Position numbers and translations under genes: made by a program. Below are positions 26,001 through 38,456 of a stretch of DNA of 64,000 nucleotides, one piece after another; the stretch's first letter is position 1, and each line of letters opens with the position of its first letter. The notes under the pieces are model-generated. The model worked only from the letters and a program-made list of their open reading frames with translations. It made no database searches and was not told where the DNA came from. Source of the stretch: Pterois miles (Eukaryota > Chordata > Actinopteri > Perciformes > Scorpaenidae); contig CAMQGK010000567.1 in NCBI GenBank assembly GCA_947000775.1, positions 20,738,001-20,802,000 on the forward strand, given 5' to 3'.

Positions 26001-27013
26001 CCAGTTGCATTAGCTTAGTTTAAGAATAGTCTTGGCCTTAGACTGGTCTTAGATTGTCAGGTTAGATTCGTCTAATTAAGACTGTGTGTTGCATAAATAT
26101 TGCGACTGACTTAATTTGAGGTAGGCAAGTTAGCCGCCGCTCCCCTTACTAAACTTTGTTGCTATGGTAACAATGGTTTACCAATTACTTTACCAGCTAA
26201 CTATTTCAACTGTTTATCCATTACTTTTAACTGACATTTAGCTAACTATTTCAACTGTTTACCTTTATTTCAAAGGTTTATCTATTACTTTTAGCTAATA
26301 TTAACTTTTAGCTAACTATTTCCCTGTTTATCTTTCTTTCAAAAGTTTATCTATGTTCATCCATTAATATTAGCTAACTTTTAGCGAAAAATGTCATTGC
26401 TCTACCATTACTTTTAGTTAACTCTTAGCTATTTCAAATGTTCAGCCATTATAATTAGCTAACTTTTAGCTAACTATTTCAACTGTTAATCCATTAATAT
26501 TAGCTAACTTTCAGCTAACTGTCAGTTGGTCATCCATTAATATTAGCAAACTTTTAGCTAATTATGTCAATTGCTCGTCCATTACTTTTAATGTTTAATG
26601 TTTAATTTGTCTTTAACTGTTTTATTTGTTTTACTTTGTCTTAAATCGATGCGTTTTCATTTCATTGTAAATGCGTAGAGCACTTTGGTCAATGAAAGTG
26701 TTTTATAAATAAAGTTGTATTGTATTGTATTGCAATTATGTCGTTGCTCTTCCATTACTTTTAGCTATTTCATTTGTTCATCCATTATTATTAGCTAACT
26801 TTTAACTAACTATTTCAATGGCTCATCCATTAACAATGATTTGACTTATGCTGTTTTATCTTTCCTGTTAAGTGTCTTATTTCACCCATAATGCATTGCA
26901 CCACAGACAAGTCTCATGGGGAAGCTTTATGTAACAGGTAAACCTAAGTGCATAGGAAGTCTGACTGAATGTTATATTTAAGACAAAGACTAGGTCTATT
27001 TTTATGCAACTGG
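26001..27013. mobile_element. Nonautonomous DNA transposon with CCAGTTGCAT ends and internal tandem repeats
   Basis: The ends CCAGTTGCAT (26001-26010) and ATGCAACTGG (27004-27013) are perfect 10-bp inverted repeats. Subterminal TAGTCTTGGCCTTAGACT and AGACAAAGACTAGGTC are loosely mirrored. The interior (about 26180-26830) is a degenerate tandem array of TTAGCTAACTATTTCAACTG-type units. It is interrupted at about 26590-26735 by a LINE-like 3' tail (AATAAAGTTGTATTGTATTG). No transposase was seen. Confidence 0.65.
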
Positions 27014-27773
27014 CCCTGGTCTTATTTGCCTTTTACTCACAGATTCAAAGGGGAATAAATGAAAAAAAAAAAGCTGCCAAAATCATTCCTATTTGAAAAC
27101 TTTAATTGGCCTAATGCAGTACTGAATTAATTAATTTAATCAATCGATCAACCCTTGCTCACATCATGTACATTATATTTAGTAAGTATGTTACAAACTA
27201 TTGAAAATGTTCAATATAGACACACACAGAAAGAAAAGGGTAAATATGGAGTTAAAACAGCAAGGCAATGACTTTCTAAGTTGGCAAAAAAAAAAAACTA
27301 ATATGAAACCATCACCACCAAACAACCAAACGCTCTTCATAAAGTCTCATCATCAACACCTTATCATAAATAAGGAACTGAATGATTCACTTCATTCCTT
27401 CCCTCTCCTCCAGGTAGTGACTTGAGTTCCTCCTTTTTGTGTGCATTGTGGTGGGAGGGAGAACAGGGCCAGTCCCACGATGCAGAGACATTGTCTGGGC
27501 CCTCTGCGTTTGCCCTCAGTAACGTAAAGGGGAAAGTACCATCTGGATTCCTCTTTGTTCTATAGATACTCAAGGCACGGCAGAGCACAGTCAGACATCA
27601 AAACCTCCTCATCACATGCACACACTGAGCTCAGGAAGCGAACATTCACACACACACACTGCGTTAGTGCACAGCAGAGGAAACTCGGGACCTGTACAGT
27701 CGTCAGCTCTTAACATCTGTCTTCCTGTGCTGCCCAGGCTCAGGCTGCTCTGAGCTCCGCCAACGGACTGACG

Positions 27774-30155
27774 ATGCCACAGCATACTAAAAATTCCCTT
27801 ATCCATATCCTGCTGTTGTGGATCACCATCATTTCCATTGTCCAGGTTGTGTTCATCATCCTCTTCTTCACAGCTGGACATCACGGCTCGGTGAGACCTC
27901 TTAAAATATGCTCAGATTTCATTTACAGAATGCTAGTGTCATAATGACGAGATACAAACTTGTACATCGGTTTTTATGATAGCTGCATTGCATTTGAATG
28001 AGTATAGGATGAACGTCAGCAGTGGTAAAACACCTGTGCAGTGCAGCTGTTCTGTCTTGTGGTTTTGGTAGTAGCACAGCTGGTGAGAAAGACACCCCTA
28101 CTTGTGGTATACAGCTGGTTACAGACACCCCTATTATGTCTCCCTAAGTGGCAGCTTCTGCATATTGTTCAGATAGAAATGTTTTAGATCAATTCCCGCA
28201 TAACCCATCATACTCCAGAAATAAAACAAAGCAACTACAGCTGTCGATTAAAGTATTTAACTGATTAGTTGCATAATTATCCATAGTTTATCATGATTAA
28301 TCACACATTTTTATCTGTTCAAAATGTACCTTAAAGAGGGATTTGTCAAGTATTTAATACACTTATCAACTTGGGAGTGGACAAATATGCTGCTTTATTC
28401 AAATGTAGGTAGATATTTATTCCCAACATAAAACAATGACGTACTAAATATTGTCCAGAAACCCTCACAGGTACTGCATTTAGCATAAAAAAATATGCTC
28501 AAATCATATCATGGCAAACTGAAGCCCAACTGCTGTCAGTGTGCTGACTTGACCATGACTTGCCCCAAACTGCATGTGATTATTATAAAGTGGGCTTGTC
28601 TGTAAAGGGGAGACTGGTGGGTACCCAGAGAACCCATTTTCATGTACATATCCTGAGGTCAGAGGTCAAGGGACCCCTTTGAAAATGGTTATGCCTGTTT
28701 TTCCTCACCAGAATTCAGTGCAAGTTTGGAGCGTTTCTTTGCGACAAGCTAGTGAGACATGGTTGGTAACAATGGATAACTGAACTGAGCCTGTTACGAC
28801 CTGAAAGGTTTTGTTAAAGAAATCTGTGTTTAATCTGAATTTAAAGGAAATCTAAGTGACTTATCATTATGACTAAGCAAATGTGTTTGCTGTTGGTGTT
28901 TGGAGTCGGGAGCCAATGCTTTTTTGATTTAGTATTGTCAATTTAAGCAATGTCATTTAGATTATTTTAATGTTTTTATTGCACCTACAGTTGGACCAAC
29001 CTTCATTCACAGGCACTTTCTGCTTTTCAAAAACCCTGTTTTAACATTTATCATGATCTATTTTATAATTATGAGCATATTTTGTGCTTCTGTTTCCTTC
29101 CTCCAGTCTCAGAACAGTAGCGCTGTAGCAGTAGAGCTGCCAATGCAAATCCAGGCAAACAATACACCTTTGGTAAGATAACCGCAGAGTTTGTGCTACT
29201 CTATTCTCACAATCTGAATACACATGCTCTTGGTGATTAAGAGGTCATTCTATTTGTTTTGCAATCCCAGTAAGACACACGCATATTGCAGACCAGGCAG
29301 CTCTATCTCATATGACTTTCCTTCTTACGTCTAACCGCTCTCCTCTCTTCTTGGAGGAAGCAAAGGTGACGTCATTACTACATTCGGGGAAATGACACTA
29401 ACCTAAACTGTAAATCTTCATGTTCCTTCTGAAGATAATGTATGATACTGCATATGCTGCTCTCACTTTTAAGATGAAGGTACTCATCACATCACTATGT
29501 TTAGAAAAATGTAACCACCCACTGTAAGAGCCATGCAGTCACCAAACTTAATGCTAATATCTTAAGAGTAATAGATCTCTTCCTCTTTCAACAGTCCCAC
29601 TCCGAGACGCATGGGCTTCTCTTGGGCAAAGGCAAAATGGTCACCTTTCAGGCTACTGAAGGTAAAGCTATTTTAAGCTGTAACAATGAGTCAGGTCACC
29701 ATTCACAAGCTGTTGGATGCTTTATGTGAAATTGTCTCACCACAGGATGTTCAGAATGCAGTTCTAAGGAAACAAACTCACAGCTAATAGCAACTTTTCT
29801 GTCGCCCACAGCCAAGGGGGAAATTAAATGGGTAGCAAAGAATCTAGACGAAGGCCTGATCTCAGGAGGAAAAGCTCTGAAAATAAAGATGGATGGATAT
29901 TTCTTCATAAGCCTTCAGGTGACACTGACTTCATGCAATGCATCACAGGGATCGCAGCACAGAGTCAGTCTGACAAAGGACAACAAAGTCATCCTGCTGG
30001 GTCGGATTAACACAAACACATGCAGCACAGGCTTCCTCGGGAAGGTGGAGGAGCTGTCTGCTGGACGAGTCCTGGAGGTCAACCTGCCGACCACTGGTGG
30101 AAGCATCAATGAATCTCTTACACACCTGGATATCATCTACATGTTCAGGAAGTAG
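27774..30155 (+). CDS. cd70: TNF-superfamily ligand, CD70-like
   Basis: Four exons: 27774-27890, 29107-29172, 29595-29661 and 29812-30155, all with AG/GT borders, giving 197 aa. It is a type II membrane protein: a 7-residue cytoplasmic start, then a long hydrophobic anchor (about residues 9-33), then a stalk with sites NSS and NNT. The TNF-homology domain is mostly in exon 4. DGYFFISLQVTLTSCNAS followed by VILLGRINTNTCSTG and ELSAGRVLEVNL parallels CD70's DG-Y-V-IQVTL-C, LLRL-C and LARGDTL-NL pattern. NAS and NES are further glycosylation sites. Expected role: a trimeric co-stimulatory cytokine on immune cells binding a TNF receptor such as CD27. The neighbour tnfsf14 is also CD70's neighbour in mammals. 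TNFSF9 or a teleost-specific member remains possible. Confidence 0.75.
28237..28800 (-). mobile_element. Reversed copy of the AGGGCTGTCAA TIR-element family in CD70-like intron 1
   Basis: Read in reverse complement, it matches the 61.3-kb element: the GGGTCCCTTGACCTCTGACC block near 28655-28680 and the GCAGTACCTGTGAGGGTTTC block near 28455-28485. The end CAGCTGTCGATTAAAG is a diverged TIR. The rest of this intron shows no feature. Confidence 0.65.
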
Positions 30156-31290
30156 CTCTGATATGTTCTAAATCCCTGGCATGTTCCAGGTTGCCTGTGC
30201 AGCTCTGCTAATATGCAAAGATGGCAGAGATTGTTTATTGTTATCACGTTATCAAACAGACCCCCATCTTTGCCTTTGGATCAGAAAATCACCTCAGTGT
30301 GTTCCTGCGGTCAGAGAGGTGACTGAGTCAGCATGAAAGAGCTGGATTCAACATCGAAGGGCATCTAAAACCTCACCCCTATAAATTCTGGTCTACTAAA
30401 AGGAAAAATCCATCCAAAATCAGAATTTAAACTGATTCATTGTCCAATTATTTTGGCTAGTAAAGTAAATATACTATATAGCAGCTCCAGGATTGATCTA
30501 TGGTTGACGTCATCACTACAAGTCTGCTTAGCTGTGTTGTAGCCGACTATGACAGAACATGAAGTGTATGTTTGAGTGGAGGTTGTATTGCATAGATTAG
30601 AAACGCTCATTGCTTCTGATATAGCTGTGATCAAGGACCACGTATTAAGCCAGTTCTTTTTCATTATAATCTTATTATTACTTGATGCTTTGGCAATACT
30701 GTCCTTCCTTGTTCCACCAGCCCATTCTCAGTCCCAGGGCGTCAAATACCAACACACTGTCACGACTATCGGCATTAGACGCCAACACACAAGACACCCT
30801 TTAGCGTCGGTATGAGTATGAGTTTTCCATTAACCACAATTCAAACCCATTCGTGTCAATATTAAACACTCAGGAAAAGTGCTGTGGTGATGTAGCTTTA
30901 AGAGCGAAAGAGACACACCAGACGGGTAGCAAGAGAAGTGGACTGGTCCAACAAACACAAGGCTTTCATCCAGGAGACCACTGTTTGTGTCCCATGCATC
31001 ACGTTCCAATAAGCTGTTCGTTCGTGTCATGCGTTCACAACATTCGGTGTCATTTTCACTGCACAAACGTAGCAGTTTTAAGCCCAACCACGCTGTTTTT
31101 TCCAAAACCTACCAAGCGGTTTTGCTGCCTGAACCTAAGCAAGTGTTTTTGTTTATTTCATAACATTAAGCACATGTTTACTGTGACAGTAAAGCGGCAC
31201 CGAGGGGTCTGACAAAACATCAGTATGTAAGAGTTGAGACGAGAATGTGTTGGTTATGTTCATACCAATAAAGCATACTGAAATGAATTG
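30156..31290 (+). other. Probable 3' UTR of the CD70-like gene, with poly(A) signal at 31267-31272
   Basis: The stop is at 30153-30155. A canonical AATAAA lies at 31267-31272 (CCAATAAAGC). No exon was recognised in this interval. A further AU-rich stretch (GTATTTATTTATTG, about 31467) lies downstream and would be in the UTR only if a more distal site is used. Confidence 0.5.
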
Positions 31291-33339
31291 AAGCAGATAT
31301 TAAGAGTGAATCTACTTGATTGTTTTTCTTATATTTAAAATGTGTGATAGTTAACGGCAAGAATGTATTATTCTGAAGTGCCACATCGACTGGCAAAACT
31401 GTTAATTTTGCTACTAGCTGATTTATTTCTTGACATGTTTTGAACTGTATGAATGATATTTATGTTGTATTTATTTATTGTGTACTGATGTATATTGTTT
31501 TTAACAAATTGCCATGGGCCAGCCAGCGAATACCCAATGAATGTATGTCACTGTGTGACCATGTTTGTCATTGTATGGCATGCATATATTGTTAGTGAGT
31601 CACTGGAATGTATGTAGCCCACAGTTTTTTCTTTATTAATGAATGTAATAATATTGAGTTATAACTGTACAAACTAGACAACATGGTTGGTAAGTGATTA
31701 AAGGTGTTATTGATAACATTCAGCCACTAAATGTCACATTATGCCTCCCCCGTTCCACTGTATTCACTTCACAACAAGTCGTTGTCAGGCAACTTATCAT
31801 CAATCTTAGCCATTTATCTGTTTTTTTTCCCACATTAACTGATACTGAGAGATACCACGTGACACAAAAGTCGTTTTTCTATTGGCTCATAAGCCTTGTT
31901 TGATGTGGGAACCATATGTCAACTATCTACATCCGCAGATATAAACAAAACATTCATTCTGCACTTGCTAAAATATTACAATGAATTAATCCACAATCAT
32001 TAATTCTTTTTTTTTTTATCAGGAAAAGCTATACAGTTATTTGGCATCTTTCTAAAGGCTCTGTGGATGTATTATTTTTAAGAAAATATTTATCTGTATA
32101 AAAATGTTATCAATGAAACCTTTAAGTTAATTTGTTGAGTCTTGGTATTATGGGATATTATTATTTTCACAATCGGTAATGCTTTTAAGAAACAGAAGTG
32201 AACAAAAACCACATTCAGTGTTATATTTTCATTTAAAATGAAAAGCGAAAAGACTTATGACACATGAAAACACAACTCGTGGTGGTTTGTGTGGAAAGTT
32301 TCATGGGTTAAGAGATGTTGAAAGAAATATTTGGTTTTGTCGATTTTAATGCAACAAGGAACTGCTCGCACCCCTGATGATGTGTGATGAACAACTGTGT
32401 CTTTACATCTGACCACAACCCAATACTGTAACTGCTGCCGTGAAATCATTTTCTAATTAAAAACTATTTTTTCATCCTGCTGTTTATCATTTTGATATGT
32501 TTAAAAGCCCCAATATGAATATGAATATATAATATGAATATATGAATATAAACAGACTGAATGATATCATAAATATACAGTAAATGAGCACCTTTGACTG
32601 AGTCATTTTCGAGACCCTGAATATAAAGTGAAAGTGGGAGGTCATGAGTTAGCAGTGGGACCTCGTAGATAATGAGTCACTAATAGAAAGCTAGAGCGGG
32701 ACCCTCCCTGCTGTCTGCTGTCGAAGAATATTCCCTCCAGACACTGACAAGGAAAAATAATAAAAAACTGTACTTTACACAAACATCCAACATCATATCT
32801 GACCTACATCACAACAGTGTACACAAAAGGTCAACGGAACAGCATGTTAGTCATCACTGCCAACACATATTTTCCAAGTTGCTGAGGTTTCATCTTTCCA
32901 AAACCTCAGCCGCTATGGGAGTCCCATATCTGTATTAGCTTTTGCCACCACAGCTTTCGATTACTGAGGAGGAGAGGTCCGAGATGTTGAATTCAAATGC
33001 ACATAACAGACCCATTTATACCACCCACACTGTCTCATTTATTAAAAGCATCTGCTGCATGGGTTTGTTCCCACCTTTGCTTTCCGCTGCCAGACACACA
33101 AGAGTCAAGTAAGCACATACGGATGTGTGGCAGCTTCTGTGAAAGCCCACATTTCCATCACTTCCATCTAAACCAGAGTGAGCTTGTATGTGGTGTCAAA
33201 CATGTTTGTAATGTGTAATCATTGACAAACATGCTCTTTCAGGCTTGTTAGTAAAAAAGTCATAATTTCTAATAAAACTATGGGCTGTTTGTTTGGGCCC
33301 CAGAAGTACTGGATGGACAGTTCTCAAGATGAAGGGCAG

Positions 33340-33340
<1 letters not shown>
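31291..33340. other. Intergenic sequence without recognised features
   Basis: This is AT-rich noncoding sequence between the CD70-like 3' end and the microsatellite/Tc1 block. No gene, RNA or clear repeat was recognised. Confidence 0.5.

Positions 33341-33423
<83 letters not shown>
33341..33423. repeat. Compound (AT)n(CA)n microsatellite
   Basis: About 50 bp of alternating AT is followed directly by about 33 bp of CA. It abuts the left end of the Tc1-like element. Confidence 0.95.
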
Positions 33424-33427
<4 letters not shown>

Positions 33428-34570
33428 CGGCCACATAATTGGGTACACCTGTTCAATTGCTTGTTAACACAAATAGCTAATCGGCCAATCAAATGGCTGC
33501 AACTCAATGCTGAAGTTCAATCCGAGCATCAGAATGGGGAAGAAAGGGGAATTAAGTGACTTTAAATGTGCCATGGTTGTTGGTGCCAGACGGGCTGGTC
33601 TGAGTTTCAGAAACTGCTGATCTACTGGGATTTTCACCCACAACCATCTCTAGGGTTTACAGAGAATGGTCCGAAAAAGAGAAAATATCTAGTGAGCAGA
33701 TGTTTGGACGAAAATGCCTTGTTGATGTGAGAGGTCAGAGGAGAATGGGCAGACTGGTTGGAGATGATAGAAAGGCAACACTAACTCAAATAACCACTTG
33801 TTATAACCAAGGAATGCAGAACACCATCTCTCAACGCACAACATGTCGAACCTTGAAGAAGACGGGCTACAGCAGCAGAAGACCACACAGTGACACTCCT
33901 GTCAGCTAACAACAGGACACTGAAACTACAGTTCACACAGGCTCACCAAAACTGGACAATAGAAGATTGGAAAAACGTCGCCTGGTCTGACGAGTCAGGG
34001 TCAGAATCTGGTGTAAACAACATGAAAGCATGGATCCATCCTGCCTTGTATCAACAGTTCAGGCTGCTGGTGCTGGTGTAATGGTGTGGGGGATATTTTC
34101 TTGGCACACTTCGAGCCCCTTAGTACCAACTGAGCATTGTTTAAATGCCACAGCCTACCTGAGTATTGTTTCTGACTATGTCCATCCCTTTATGACCACA
34201 GTGTACCATCTTCTGATGGCTACTTCCAGCAGGATAATGCACCATGTCACAAAGCTCACATCATCTCAAACTGGTTTCTTGAACATGACAATGAGGTCAC
34301 TGTACTCCAATGGCCTCCATAGTCACCAGATCTCAATCCAGTAGAGCACCTTTGGGATGTGGTGGAACAGGAGATTCGCATCATAGATGTGCAGCCGACA
34401 AATCTGCAGCAATTGCGTGATGCTATCATGTCAATATGGACCAAAATCTATGAGGAATGTTTCCAACACCTTGGTGAAAGTATGCCACGAAGAATTAAGG
34501 CAGTTCTGAAGGCAAAAGGGGTCCAACCTTTTACTAGCAAGGTGTACCTAATTATGTGGCCAGTGAATGT
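33421..34570 (+). mobile_element. Near full-length, inactivated Tc1/mariner-like transposon
   Basis: The inverted ends read CACTCACCGGCCACATAATT on the left and ATTATGTGGCCAGTG on the right, with GGGTACACC and GGTGTACC inside them. The interior is a Tc1 transposase in several frames. It has LTQITTCYNQGMQNTISQRT, the DDE-region phrase IEDWKNVAWSDES, VMVWGIFSW, then NPVEHLWDVVEQEIR near the C-terminus. Stops and frameshifts break the frame (for example in the first 60 codons), so it cannot make an intact enzyme. Confidence 0.9.
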
Positions 34571-34619
34571 ACACAGACAGACTTACTTTGTAGACATACT
34601 TCCTTTATAGATAGATGAT

Positions 34620-35085
34620 GCTGCTACAGCGCCACTTATAGTGCAAATTGTACCAAATTTGATATGGTCACTCAGACATCATAGCTACACATGTCCACCA
34701 AATGTGGTCAAAATAGCATGACGCATTGAGGAGATATGACAACTTTGGTTATATAAGCCCTGCCCACAACACTCAAAATTTGTAGCAGTAGCAGCAAAAA
34801 ATGAGATATGGACAAAATTCAAAATGGTGGACAATCAGTAAAGACACAAATGGGTGTGGCTTGTGTAGACAGATTCCTCTGGACCAACAAAATCCAGTAC
34901 AAAAATAAGTTTCTGAAAGTTAGCGTTCATAAGTTATAGGCCAAAATGTTAATTTGTTATAGCGCCACCATCTGGCCAAATTGCACCACACTGCACTCAT
35001 TGGGTCCCGAGCAATACACCCACCAAGTGTAAAGTCGATCGGATGAGCGGTTCTCGAGGGACATACAAGACAGACAGTAATTCCT
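34620..35085 (+). repeat. Dispersed 'GCGCCAC(C/T)' repeat
   Basis: It starts CTACAGCGCCACTTATAGTG, repeats GCGCCACCATCTGGCC near 34962 and ends near GTCGATCGGATGAGCGGTTC. The wording resembles a very common teleost interspersed repeat. No coding sequence was seen. Confidence 0.5.
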
Positions 35086-35261
35086 TGCTTTACAGTTAGA
35101 TAGCCTATTACAAGTACTGTAGTCTACTGAACATATTATACACTATGTTTGGGTTACATAGATGATTTAAATTTACCATACTAAATTATGTTGTTACATT
35201 ATACATGTGGGTAGACAGATCTATTTTAGAAGAAATAATTCCACATTGTTATTTTGGATCG

Positions 35262-35635
35262 GCCTGCACGGTGGTGCAGTGGTTAGCACTCTCGCCTCAC
35301 AGCAAGAGGGTCGCAGGTTTGATTCCAGCTTGGGACTCTTCTGTGTGGAGTTTGCATGTTCTCCCCGTGTAAGCGTGGGTTCTCTCCGGGTACTCCGGCT
35401 TCCTTCCACAGTCCAAAGACATGCTGTTTAGGTTAATTGATGACTCTAAATTGCCCGCAGGTGTGGATGTGAGTGTGAATGGTTGTCTGTCTCTATGTTG
35501 TCTGTCTCTATGTGCCCTGCGATGGACTGGCGACCTGTCCAGGGTGAACCCCGCCTTCGCCCAATGCCAGCTGGGATCGGCTCCAGCCCCCCCACGACCC
35601 CTAACGGGACAAGCGGTTGACGATGGATGGATTGT
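35262..35635 (+). repeat. SINE-type repeat of the GGCTGCACGG family, copy 2
   Basis: It starts GGCCTGCACGGTGGTGCAGT, has the B-box-like GGTTTGATTCC and a GCGATGGACTGGCGACCTGT core, and ends GATGGATGGAT. It is longer and better preserved than the copy at 18311-18610 and contains an extra GTCTGTCTCTATGT duplication near 35485-35515. Confidence 0.75.
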
Positions 35636-36894
35636 TATTTTGGACTTGAAGAAATAACTTGTATCATTAAATACAGTAATTATTCTATTGTCATCATTAT
35701 TTTATTCATATATTTACATGTACATTTAAGTTGCTATTGCATGTCTCCTTAGCCTCAGAGTAATATTACTGCAATGCTACAAACCAATAAGGTCGGGTTA
35801 CACTATCAGGCACATGCAATCAAAAAGGTATGAATTCCTGCAAAGTGAACCCTCCGGATGCACTGCTTACAGATAATTCAAACGTCAGCACTCCAGAGCA
35901 ACACAAGGGGACAGTATTTAGCTGTAGACTGCCACCACCTTTCAGTTTTGCTTTGCAGAAAAATGTCACTGGCATCACACGCTGCAGAAACAAGGCTTCA
36001 AAGTGACGCCTATGTAGTGGTTTATTACCTAGGTAATTGTAAATGTCGTTGACAGTGTCTCAACAGATTGATGTCTGACAACACAGCCGTGCTTTGTCAC
36101 TGGAGGGTGTTATGAGGAAGTGTGAATAATTAGCATCAGCATCAGTCATCCCACACTACTTCTCTGTAAAAGTCATGTCTTGAATAAAAGTTTAATCATA
36201 AGAGAAAATCTAACCTCACGAATCCCAACCACAGCTGATACAGCTCCTCCTTCTTTGCTACTACAGACATCACACCTCACAGATCAGCCAGCGCTGGAAG
36301 ATAATGACTCACATGCACAGAAGAGCATTTGTGAAAGATGACTGCGGAGGCTGCCCGTGATTCGACAGATTACGTTTACTCATGAATTCAGACTATGTAT
36401 GGCAAAAGCCAGAACTGTAATTAGTCTCAACTCAAGATTGTTTAACCAATTTGAACAAAACTTATTGAAAAATGTATTAAAGATGACCTATTTTCCTTTT
36501 GTGCTGTTTTCTCTTTCCTTTAGTGTTGAATAGTTTTTTGTGTGTATTGAAGGTCTGCAGAGTCATTAGGCCAAAAGTCCATGTCAAACGGAGTTACTCT
36601 CCCCGCAGAAACACTCCTCGACTGCCTGACACGCCTTGACTGAAGTCCTGCCGTGACACATTTTGTCTAGCACTATAAAGTTTTCTTTGGGATTTGGTGG
36701 CATCTAGCGGTACAGTGCTGAATACTACCTCCATCGCCGACTGCAAAACCATGGAAACGTCGTTTTCCACACCATGTTGGAGAACTATGGTGGCCTTTAG
36801 GTAACAAAAAAATGCCAACGTTCCCTGAAGAGAACCTGCTCACTATGTAGATATGACTATTGATATATATTAGTGGGATCTTTCAGCAGAAATG

Positions 36895-37165
36895 GAATAT
36901 AATAAACTACCACAGGGCGATGCGGCTTTATTTCATAACAATGACTTGCTAGCTGTACGTTATCCTGCTTATTGCGAGGCTAGTTACTTAAAAAAAATAA
37001 GTAATTTGACACAAAAAATATCCGCAAGAGCCTGACATCAGAACTGCATCCATGGTTATATAAAAGAAGTAATAGACCGTAGAATGGCATGATTGACCAA
37101 TCAGAATCGAGCAGTCAACACGGTGGTGTAATAAAGCTAATTAGAGCAGAGTCTGAGGAGGTTGG
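36895..37165 (+). repeat. Dispersed repeat shared with 50265-50510
   Basis: TTTATTTCATAACAATGACTTGCTAGCTG, then TTATCCTGCTTATTGCGAGGC and AATAGACCGTAGAATGGCATGATTGACCA, match in order TTTATTTCACAACAATGACCTGCTAGCTG and what follows at 50.3 kb. The copy is diverged and noncoding. Confidence 0.6.
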
Positions 37166-37981
37166 TTTGGTTGACCAATCACAGCAGGGGGCCAGCTGAC
37201 CAATTAGAGCAGACTGGGCTTTTTGGGAGGGGAAGGGTCTCAGACAGCATTTTAGACAGAGGGTGAAAAGAGCATTTTTTGAACATTAAAGCATATAAAC
37301 GTATTCTAGTAGAAACCCAAAATATAAGTATTAACTTGAAAATAAGCATAATCAGTCTTCTTTACCCACCCACCTGAACACACAAACACAGTCCTGCTAC
37401 AGCACCACTGCTCTTCGGGTCTGGGGTTGGAAAGTGAGTCAGGCAGTCGTCGTCCCCCCACCCCAGCGGCCCCCACTACCACTTCCTCTTCAGTTTACAA
37501 ACATACAACTCTGTGGGTGTTTTCAAGAGCGGCTTCTTCGAACAGATACAGCTGAATGGAAAGCACAACAGCGACTGCATGAGAGATACAAAAGAGACAG
37601 ATAAAAACTTCCCAGTGATGAAGCTCTTTGTTTGTACAAAGCATGTCAGCATGCTTGTCACCATGGTGATGAAACCATCATCTATAACATTACAGCAGAT
37701 AGGTGTGCTGATCTGAATGTGTTGAATACATAACTATTGTCCCTATCACTATTGAAAGAGCATACTTTCTCTACAATGCGAGTTTTGTGGTTGGACTGAG
37801 TGGGTGTATCTGCTGCTACCGAGACCACTAAGCGAAGGCTTCTGCACCGCCTCATGTGAAGCAAGTTCAAGTCAGCTACATGATGGCCTCAATGAGGAAA
37901 CCAACAACACACAGGACTTTTAAATCAGTATCTGTTTATTTCAATCTTTTGTATACATTATTATGCATAAATACGGCTGAA

Positions 37982-38089
37982 TTAAAGGTCCAGTGTGTAG
38001 CTTCTGGGGTATGGGGTGGGGTATTCACTTGGTTGCAATCTGCAACCACACCTCTAGTAGCTACCAAATCCCACTCACTGGACCTTTAA
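37982..38089. mobile_element. 108-bp MITE with perfect 14-bp inverted repeats
   Basis: The ends TTAAAGGTCCAGTG and CACTGGACCTTTAA are exact inverted repeats. There is no coding capacity. It lies just downstream of tnfsf14 and would fall inside its 3' UTR if the distal poly(A) signal is used. Confidence 0.85.
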
Positions 38090-38411
38090 AGTGGTTATAT
38101 CACTCGTTCTACAGCTGGAGGAACAAGGCAACACTGTGAACCATCATACCAACTTTGAAGTTCCCAAGTTAAGTAGTTTTCATGTTCTAGGATATAAAAA
38201 TGATATGATAAGAAAAGTTTTGTTACACTGCAAAACATTTAAAAAGTGAAAAGTTCCACCATCCAGTAAGAAAGCCATTCCAGCACAGTCCAGACCTTCA
38301 AACACTCAAAGAGGCACAAAGAGGTTTTCATACCTGCCTACATTTCTGATCATGGACCTATTTTTTCTTTACAAAGAGAATCGTTGATCCTCATAATATT
38401 CATTTTTAACT

Positions 38412-38417
38412 TTTATT
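38412..38417 (-). terminator. Proximal tnfsf14 poly(A) signal candidate (AATAAA)
   Basis: AATAAA on the minus strand lies about 40 nt after the tnfsf14 stop codon. A second AATAAA lies at 37935-37940, about 515 nt after the stop. Sequence alone does not say which is used. Confidence 0.45.
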
Positions 38418-38456
38418 CACTGTTCAAACATTGTGATTCATAGCGAAATGTGATAT

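Larger units (their letters stand above)
19669..27773. other. Intergenic region between the plpp2-like gene and the CD70-like gene
   Basis: No supported gene. Contents are the promoter region noted above, an AAAC-type run at 20419-20450, the duplicated AGTATACTT-rich block, GATAA repeats at 21257-21283, a TA microsatellite at about 21757-21786, two SINEs and a 1-kb TIR element. About 24.8-26.0 kb and 27.0-27.7 kb show no recognisable feature apart from the probable promoter just upstream of 27774. Confidence 0.6.
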
